Shown one piece after another: positions 56,816-64,000 of a stretch of 64,000 nt of DNA. The notes under the pieces were generated by a model. It saw nothing but the letters and a program-made list of their open reading frames with translations. It did not search any database and had not been told where the DNA came from. This DNA comes from Megaleporinus macrocephalus (lineage: Eukaryota > Chordata > Actinopteri > Characiformes > Anostomidae): assembly GCA_021613375.1 (NCBI GenBank), contig CM038720.1, positions 12,414,962 to 12,478,961 on the forward strand, given 5' to 3'. The position numbers and the translations under genes are program-made. The number at the start of each line of letters is the position of its first letter. The stretch's first letter is position 1.

Positions 56816-58060
56816 GACAAAAAGTGATTGTCAGTAAACGTTAAACATATTCTCTCCTTCTATAAAATGACCAGCGATAAACTTTTGTTATGAGAGAGAC
56901 AACATGACCAGACTCCCGTATATAAGAAATAACTTCTGTGAAATTAATAAAAGGTCTTTGAGAGGTGAACATCCTTCTTTGAAAACCGGTCACGTCTCCT
57001 TTGCCTGTAGGTGATTCTGTTCATGGGACCCTTGAGGAGGAGGTGGGGGGTTTGGGAAGTGCAGGTCTCAGGTTCATGACAAAAATAGGAATTGATTCCC
57101 TTTTCAATTTCCTCCCAAAAACACTGAAAAACAAACATAAAGATTGTCATTTCTCAGGAAGTGAAGCTGTGTCTGACACCGCGGCCGTGCTGGCAGGCGA
57201 TGAAAGCTGATTGGTGAGGTTTGAGAGTCCACACACAGAAGTAGGTCCTGCATTATCAACAACAACAGCAGCAGGCCCTGGAAGCACTTTAACAGAGAAC
57301 AAGAAAGCAGCAGACAGTATTTGGATAAAGATAAGCCATACTGTGAACTACTATATGTGGTTTAGGGGGTTCCAATACCTCCTGCTTCTTTAAATGCTGG
57401 TGGTAACGCTTTGTGGAGCATCCAGTGAACCTGCGCTTAGCGGTTTGTCTTTCAGTCGCCGCGCCATGTGTAGAGCGATCCCCCTATTCGCCGCTGTCAG
57501 GGTGCGGTGGTGAAAGGGGAGGGATGTGTGACCACATCCTAATGATGCAGCCACATTTCAGTCCATGGTCTCTGGTGGAAGAGACCCCCGCTGATCCTCT
57601 CAGCTCAACATAACCAGCCTTCTCTGTGGCCCCCACCAGCAGCAGGCTGTTTTCTAACAGCCAATTTAGTCTGGTTACTGTCAGCACCAGCAGTCTCCCA
57701 CAGTCTCCCAGAGCAAAGCTTGCACTGTAATACACTGAGACCGGACAGCTTCCTATACATGAATTCTCTTCCTTTTGCTGACTCACTTCTCAAAGTCAAC
57801 TTAATTCACTTTCTGGGTTTCTATAAGGCACTGTTTTGCTAATCTTGCCCTTTTTTCCAAGGAAAAGACCAAATGTTGTCTTAACTTAATTATAATAATA
57901 AACGTAATTGGTCTGCCAAGACGTGCTTAGCATCTGAAGTCTGCTTATTTAGTTGATGCTAAAGCTATGAGGCTAATCAAGCAAGTATTGATGATTGTAG
58001 CCCAACCATTAGCACCAAACCGCTTGTTTAAATCACATGGCCTGAAGCATGGAACTGTAA
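56816..58060. other. Unassigned sequence
   Basis: Two moderately GC-rich stretches (56980-57290, 57400-57780) have no recognisable repeat. The latter carries a 100-codon minus-strand frame without a known domain. Either may hold conserved non-coding DNA; nothing is firmly supported. Confidence 0.3.
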
Positions 58061-58680
58061 GTTATCTCAAACAGACTTGCTTATGTGGTTTCCAACACTG
58101 TATACAGATATCAACACCTAAATTGCTAATTTGCTAACTGTGAGGTGCTACTTTGCCAACTGTGCTGATTATTGTGGATTTTTTAACTAAGTTAAAAAGA
58201 AAACATGTTCACACATTTATTCCTTGCAAATGAGGTGAGTCACTAAAGAGGTGTTTGGTTTGCTTGTTACTTTTGGCACTAGAGATGCTAATGCAGCTAA
58301 TCAGTAATGGAAGCTAAAACCCCAGTATTTGCTTTAAGAAAATTCTATGTCTAAACCTTCACACAGTGGATTTGAACCCCATCAAGTTGTTAAACAGTCT
58401 CACACAGACTTCGACACAGTCCAAAGAAAAACATGCATCTCCAGTTTTGTCGATCATTTGAACACGACAGTTGTGAAGGTTTCATGATGAATGGACCAGT
58501 AGAAATGCTCCAACTTCATTTGGAATAAACCAACTTTACATTAACATACACTGAAAGTAAAGAATGTTTTTGGCCTCTCCTTTTACTATTTTGTAGATAC
58601 TTGTTTGTGTGGTTTCTGACACTGTATGACATAAGGTTATCGACACCTGAATGACTACTAAACTAATTCACACATTTTTT
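58060..58680. repeat. Direct repeat pair around a MITE
   Basis: CTTGCTTATGTGGTTTCCAA and CACTGTATACAGATATCAAC with ACCTAAATTGCTAAT (58077-58133) recur as CTTGTTTGTGTGGTTTCTGA, CACTGTATGACATAAGG and ACACCTGAATGACTACTAAA (58601-58665). Confidence 0.7.
58411..58600 (-). mobile_element. MITE family A copy, minus orientation
   Basis: Left TCGACACAGTCCAAAGAAAA, core TTTCATGATGAATGGACCAG, then TTACATTAACATACACTGAA and AGTAAAG; the right end is decayed. Confidence 0.8.
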
Positions 58681-59217
58681 ATTTTAGCACTGAATATGTA
58701 CTAATCTACTAATTTATTAATCACTTTATTATATTGTGGATGGAAATTAGACACACAACTACATCCTTCACAGAGAAACTACAAACAGTGCTTTAGAGGG
58801 TATGCTAACATTTAGCTGTGTTTTATGAGCACAGTGTGGGAATTGCTGGAGTTTCAAAACTGGAATTCTAGTCAGAGAAATTACAGAGGTCAGAAATTTC
58901 TGATTGATTGTGGAATTATAATATATAACATAGTTATATTGCTTACATACGTTTACATAACGTTATTCTGCCACTAGGTGGCTTGTAACATGACATCACC
59001 TCTTTATTGCCAGGCAGCCAAGAAACTCCAAACACTCACTAGAACTGCACCTAACGTTTAATTTCTTAATCGATTAAGCTAATGATTTTATATGTGTGTG
59101 TGTGTGTGTATATAAGTGTGTGTAGTAGTAATTTGTTGTCGAAAGAACGCAAGGGGATGTGGAATAGATGACGCCACACCGTGGGGGGTCTCAGAAGCAT
59201 GAGGAAAACGCACTCAC

Positions 59218-59329
59218 ACATGCAGCATTTGTGCAGATACGACTGCGCCTGGCCTTGATGGTCAGCGAGAGCAGCCGGATGCAGTTGGGGAGGAGGTTAG
59301 AAAAGAGCCTCAACTCGGACAGTCGCCAC
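59218..59329 (-). CDS. Candidate exon, strand uncertain
   Basis: A 112-bp GC-rich island. On the minus strand a CTGCAG acceptor and a consensus donor (GTGAGT, 59217-59212) enclose one base plus 37 open codons encoding WRLSELRLFSNLLPNCIRLL and then SLTIKARRSRICTN. On the plus strand the same DNA is also open (FVQIRLRLALMVSE, then SSRMQLGRRLEKSLNS, ending at a TGA near 59340) after an ATGCAG acceptor. The minus-strand donor is the better signal, but the pyrimidine tract of its acceptor is poor. I recognise neither peptide. A conserved non-coding element is the main alternative. Confidence 0.3.
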
Positions 59330-59993
59330 CTGCAGCCTACATGAACAATGGCGGGTCTCGCAGTGTTTGCTTTCTTTACAGCTGATGAAGTAGACGCAAT
59401 AGAAAAATAGTAGAAAGAAATAAAACAAGTAGAAAGAAAAATAGATCCACATAGTGATGGGCTTTTAAAGACAATTACAAAGCATAAGAGCAGTTCAGAA
59501 CACCTTAGAAGAGCAGAGTATAAATCTATGGCACTTGAGGCTCTTCATGATATGAAATACTAATTAGGAAAAATAAAAATGTTGAACACTGCATGAAAAT
59601 TAACTGTCATGCTACTAGATATGATAGTATTAGTGTAAATATGAGGTATTTAAAGAGTTTTAGAGGAGATATATATTTTACAATGAAAAAAGTCAAACGT
59701 CAGAGGTGTCCGTGGAGCTTCTGACCTATGAGGATTAACTGCGACGACTGTGTGTGAAGCCTGCAGCTGCCTCGCACTCGCGAGAAGTTAACCTAGTATG
59801 TCATTGTGAAGTGACAAAAAAGCTAACTGGCATGCACCGCACCAAGCCAGGCACTGACAAAAAGCATAATGACTTTCAGTGGACAGAGCCACTCTCTGGT
59901 GAAAACCAATCCACTGTACAATCCATCTACTATCTGTAAAGAGTCAGCAGGATTGGACACAAGCGCAAGCTTTTAAATAAACAGTACTTTTAA
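59330..59993. other. Unassigned sequence left of piggyBac element
   Basis: A 61-codon frame (59754-59939) lies outside the transposon ends and has no recognised domain. Confidence 0.35.
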
Positions 59994-60365
59994 TTAACCT
60001 TCCTGTCGTGTTCGGGTCAAATCTGACCGATTTACAACTTAAAACACAAATAAATAGTGTGTTTTTCATCTGATTGCCTCAAGGCCTTATGGTATCTTCC
60101 ACACTATACACTTAAACATATAAAAGTGATGATCACATCTTTCATTACATTTTGAGTGTTTTAGTCAGCCTTGTTACCGGTCAAAAGTGAACGCCATAGA
60201 AAATTAATAGGTATCCAGACTATATTCATCCATTAGACAGAAAACATCCCCATACACACCTCACTCACTCACTCACACATTTCAGACTAATCAATGTATC
60301 ATCATCATACAGACTCCATATATAGACGTTGATGTTTGCCTTGCACTCCTTTTACTCTGAGCCCA

Positions 60366-61170
60366 ATGAGTAGGTGACTGACCAAGCGGTTATCTGTCGA
60401 AGAGGTTCTGGTGCAGGTTTTTGGACATGATGATACAGATTTAGATCCAAACTTTGAGGAGACTGACCAGTCATCAGATGGAAAGGGAGAAGCACCTGAA
60501 GAACAGGCATCTGAAGAGAGATTCCAGACCAAGAGTGGACACTTGCTCTGGTCTTCATCCTACCAGGACAGAGAAAGTAGAGAGAGAGTGGAAAACATAA
60601 AGATGACGCCAGGGCCAACACGATATGCAACATCTCGTGTGGATGACATCAAGTTCAGTCCATTGAGGGAATTATAGTGGAAATGACAAACCTGAAGGGG
60701 AAGCGTGTGTTTGGGGACACCTGGAGAGAAATCGACCTGGTAGACCTCCAAGCCTACACAGGTCTGTTGATTTTAGCAGGAATATACCGCTTAAACAATG
60801 AGGCTACAAAAAGCGTGGTGCAGAGACTGGCTGCCCTATATTCCGGGCAACTATGTCCTTACAACAGTTTCATGTCCTTTTAGGAATTATTCGATTTGAT
60901 CACAGAGATACAGAGCTGGGAAAATCTTTGGTGACTCCTCTTATTCAACGGCGCCAGCACATTCCCCACACACCAGCCTCTGCCAGTCTGGTTAGGAGTG
61001 TGCAAGTCCCAGCCCCAGCCCTGGCTGCGCTCCCCCAACAAGGACATGGGCAGAAAAGGAAGTGCTGTGAGCTCTGTGCTCCTAGAGACAACACAACAAG
61101 CCTGAGATGCTGCAAATGTGATGCCTATGTTTGCAAGGCCCACTCTGACTCTGAGTGTCACATGCACACA
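60366..61170 (+). pseudogene. piggyBac transposase remnant
   Basis: Three frames carry pieces in the correct order. First: an ATG at 60366 interrupted by a TGA after three codons, then LTKRLSVEEVLVQVFGHDDT and an acidic stretch (60376-60500), then NIKMTPGPTRYATSRVDDIK (60597-60655). Second: TNLKGKRVFGDTW and LQAYTGLLILAGIYRLNNEA (60685-60805), the conserved start of the transposase domain. Third: FHVLLGIIRFDHRDTE (60869-60916), then, after an obvious deletion of the catalytic part, a Cys/His-rich C-terminus with KCCELCAP, LRCCKCDAYVCKAHSD and SECH (61050-61160), the zinc-binding tail typical of the family. It cannot encode an active enzyme. Confidence 0.88.
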
Positions 61171-61925
61171 CCCTTACAGAAAATAAGTATACTTAAAGTT
61201 CATTTTATTAAGTATACTTTATGCAGTTGCTATACTAATGTCATTGTACTAGTAGTACACATGTATATGTACTATTTTAATACTTCTTGGGACTAAATTG
61301 GCCCACTTTTTAGTTTTTAAAAGTATCATTTTAAGTACTCTTTAAGTGAAAGAGAAGTAAACCAAGTATACAACTAGTTTACATCTTTTATACTGCAATT
61401 ACACTAAAAGTAAACTTAATGGTTTACTGATAGTTTACTAGCTTGTAAGTTTTTTTAAGTGAATTTAACATAATACTTTTAATTTACTGCTTATATTATT
61501 GTTGTACTTTAAAGTATAGACTAGGTTTAAGGTTTTTTTTCTACTTAAAATAGAACTAAACAACAGTTACTTACTCACCAGTGGACACACGTAAAATAAA
61601 CAAGACACACTCAGATTAAGAAACATATTTGTATCTTTATAAATCTTTATAAATCAAATTTTAAATAAATATTGTACTGGGTGTGTTTTTGTGCAGAGCA
61701 AGAATACTTACTTCTACTATCTCAATCAAAAGATTTAGTACAAGTAAAGGCCAAATATACTTAGACTGTTCTATACTTGTCAGTATAACCCAAGCATACT
61801 CAAGTATAACTGTGTTTAGTATATCACTGAGAAGTACATAAAAAGTAAACTGAAAGCATACTCATTTCCTTTTAGTTTAAAAGAAGTAAACTAATGGTAC
61901 ACTTGAATAAACTTTTTTGTAAGGG
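61171..61925. mobile_element. MITE nested in piggyBac element
   Basis: Left CCCTTACAGAAAATAAG and, in reverse, right CCCTTACAAAAAAGTTT. Flanks TGCACACA and CACACACA are a plausible but imperfect 8-bp duplication, which would suit a hAT-type element. The interior is rich in AAGTATACTT-like palindromic words, as in the MITE at 3530-4191. Confidence 0.8.
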
Positions 61926-62195
61926 CACACACACACACAACCTCATGTTGAGTTTGGTCTTTAGTATTCAGTTTATTATTATTTCAGCACCTATTCGTAT
62001 TTTCACTGCAGTTATTTTATGTCTAATTCTATAAATTACACTACTTTCAGTCATAGGTCACAGCTAAAAAATGTTGAATAAAAAATTGGTGGTGAAAAGT
62101 GTTTTGTGTGCTAATTTAAGAGCAGTTAAAACAGACTGGTCAATTTTGACCGGGAACACTAAAGTAAGGGGAGGGAGGTGAACACGACAGGAGGG

Positions 62196-63726
62196 ATAAA
62201 CAAACTGAAACGAAAGGCAATACGGTGGAATACACAGACACGGATACCATAACACGAAGCATGCCACGACATACCAAGACAATGACCAACCCAGACAGAC
62301 TACAAACACAGGGTATGTATAACACAGGGAACAGGTGACGGGAATAAACACTAATAGGGAACAGGTGTACAAGGCGGGGCAAGGGCGGAGACACAGGAGC
62401 ACATGACAAATGTAAACACAAGCACATGGGACTGACAGAACGTAAACACAGACTTAGACAGGGGAGGACGAGCAGGGCATGACACTATCATCCAATCAGC
62501 AACCTGCTTATTGTATGTTCGGATACCTCCAGCATCCAGAGTTGCGGAAGAGGATAGAGTTGCGGAAGAAAAAGTTTAGTGGGGGATCGGACTGAATTGG
62601 AGGAGTTAACCGGCCTGACATTAGTCTGTAATGTGACTCACGCAATCGATCCATGGTTTGGATAGAATTTTGCTTGTAAAAGCAAACCAGTGCTAATGAG
62701 CCCCTCCCCCAGCAAAGCCTAGAATCGGACCTGGGTAAAAACTCAGAACCTAGCGTGCTCTGATTGGTCTGTTCGCTTGCTCTGTTGGTGCCAAGCTTGT
62801 TGTAAGTGGGCAATACAGATTGCGTTTGAACAGAATGAAACTGAAATGTGGGTTCTGTCTGTCTTATTTGGTATATTTGCACAATGCTGTTTGTTTACTT
62901 TATTTAGATGGACTGTTTGCTGCTTTTCTCTGGTGCGGTAAAAGTAGTGTTGACATCACAGCTGAACCGATTCGTGCTAAAAAATATCTAAAAAACTTAT
63001 TGGACTTCATTATCCAACATCAAAGAGTGTTTATGTGGTGCTTCCGGGTGGAAAATTAGTTTTTCCGAAAAAAAACTGGGACCACTTCAAAGCAGGATTA
63101 GATCAATGTTCTTACTTTTAGATGCTTGAAAAATACAGGCTCTGGTCTTGTATGACTTCAAATGACTGTCCAGGGGCTTACTGAGACAGCTGCAGTATGG
63201 ATAGACTTTCCTATAAGCACAAGTCTAAGACACTGTTTAGTCAAATGCATCTCCAATTCCTGTGTGGGACGGAATATACAAATCCACTCATTATGCAGCA
63301 ACCCATTGCCAATTGTTTATCCGTTCAGCATGTATTGTCTACAGTTTGTTTTGCACAGTAGCGTCTGCCCATACTGCAATTAAGCATTTTGTTTTGTCTG
63401 GTCCCCAGACATGTGTGTCCTCTATGATTAGCTTCCTCGCTGGCTCGGATGATCGCGTGCGGAGTGAAGTACTGCATGGGGAGGAGATGCATTTACATTG
63501 CTATAATATATGGATCTAATGTGATTCAGGCCACCAACCGTGTGGACACGCCAAAGCAAATCTTTTCAAATCGGATTTGAATCACTTTCATATGTGCTCC
63601 TAGATTTATTACATATCTGATTTGTGGGCATGTGACATGAATGTGAGTGTTTAGATCAGATTTCACACTTTTTGTCTGTACATGTGTGTTTAATGCTGTT
63701 GTCACCAGCAGCACCGGCAGCTTGGC
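62196..63726. other. Unassigned sequence
   Basis: Open frames of 73-124 codons on both strands show no recognised domain or splice context. Confidence 0.35.
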
Positions 63727-64000
63727 AGAACAGCAGTTGAGGAACAGCGGTGACGTTCAGTGGAGGAGAAGGACATCGGTGATGGTCAGTGTAGGAGAGG
63801 AATGGTGGTGATGGTCAGTGGAGGAGAGGAACAGCAGTGATGGTCAGTGGAGGAGAGGAACAGCAGTGATAGTCAGTTGAGAAGAGGAACAGCAGTGACG
63901 GTCAGTGGAGGAGAGGAACAGCATTGACGGTCAGTGGTGGAGAGGAACAGCAGTGATGGTCAGTGGAGGAGAGGAACAGCAGTGATGGTCAGTGGAGAAG
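63727..64000. repeat. 29-bp minisatellite running off the window
   Basis: About nine copies of GGTCAGTGGAGGAGAGGAAC plus AGCAGTGAT, with a strict 29-bp period at 63785, 63814, 63843, 63872, 63901, 63930 and 63959. The array is cut by the window end. The unit is not a multiple of three, so no frame persists. Confidence 0.95.

Larger units (their letters stand above)
59998..62195 (+). mobile_element. piggyBac element, internally deleted, with nested MITE
   Basis: Left end CCTTCCTGTCGTGTTC directly follows TTAA (59994-59997). The right end, in reverse, is CCCTCCTGTCGTGTTC and is followed by ATAA, a one-base change from the expected TTAA duplication. Sub-terminal palindromes GGTCAAATCTGACC (left) and GGTCAATTTTGACC (right) support the pair. 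Inside are transposase remnants at the N- and C-terminal ends only; the catalytic Asp-rich core is gone, and a MITE occupies 61171-61925. Confidence 0.93.

Noticed and set aside
62508..62882. 124-codon minus-strand frame near the piggyBac element
   Set aside because: Outside the element ends, no domain recognised, and part of the region looks like a short repeat shared with 49.1 kb.

Overview
The window looks like nuclear DNA of a bony fish. It is AT-rich and intron-like, with widely spaced short exons, GT/AG splice sites, tRNA-headed SINEs with GATG or GAAT tails, L2-type LINE remnants, many Tc1-like copies, one piggyBac element, several short inverted-repeat elements (MITEs) and long simple repeats. 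Nothing bacterial or organellar was seen. An otophysan fish (characin, knifefish or catfish type) is a guess from the repeat mix, not a demonstrated placement.

One gene stands out, on the plus strand at about 35.35-44.4 kb. A TATA-like box and a short 5' leader exon (to 35420) can splice to a small coding exon (ATG at 35882, donor at 36016), which joins in frame across a 5.5-kb intron to one long terminal exon (41501-44183). The joined product is 938 residues, is not a family I recognise, and carries 20 spaced copies of a W-x-x-x-W-[KR] motif. Its intron and flanks are full of MITEs and contain one of two large 24-bp minisatellites. Three other short coding-like segments (4328-4462, 13955-14158, 59218-59329) have plausible splice sites but no recognised family.

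Layout. 1-1.23 kb: 24-bp minisatellite. 1.3-8.5 kb: SINEs, MITEs, one candidate exon and a diverged tandem array. 8.6-14 kb: unique DNA, a complete but dead Tc1-like element with 31-bp inverted ends, an L2 scrap and a long-inverted-repeat MITE. 14-15 kb and 20.5-21.8 kb: repeat-free, conserved-element-like DNA. 15-20.5 kb: L2 remnant, a second Tc1-like element and its internally deleted cousin. 21.8-35 kb: degenerate Tc1 pieces, MITEs, paired direct repeats, a composite repeat with a nested SINE. 35-45 kb: the tryptophan-repeat gene, with an inverted copy of the minisatellite in its intron. 45-55 kb: SINEs, a Tc1-like element, a SINE split by a MITE, (GATA)n, an L2 3' end. 55-64 kb: mostly unrecognised DNA, then a piggyBac element split by another MITE, and a 29-bp tandem array running off the end.

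Apart from the tryptophan-repeat gene there is no evidence of genes working together here. The window reads as a gene-poor, transposon-rich interval with islands of possibly conserved non-coding sequence. All family calls come from recognising sequence by eye; no database search was run.
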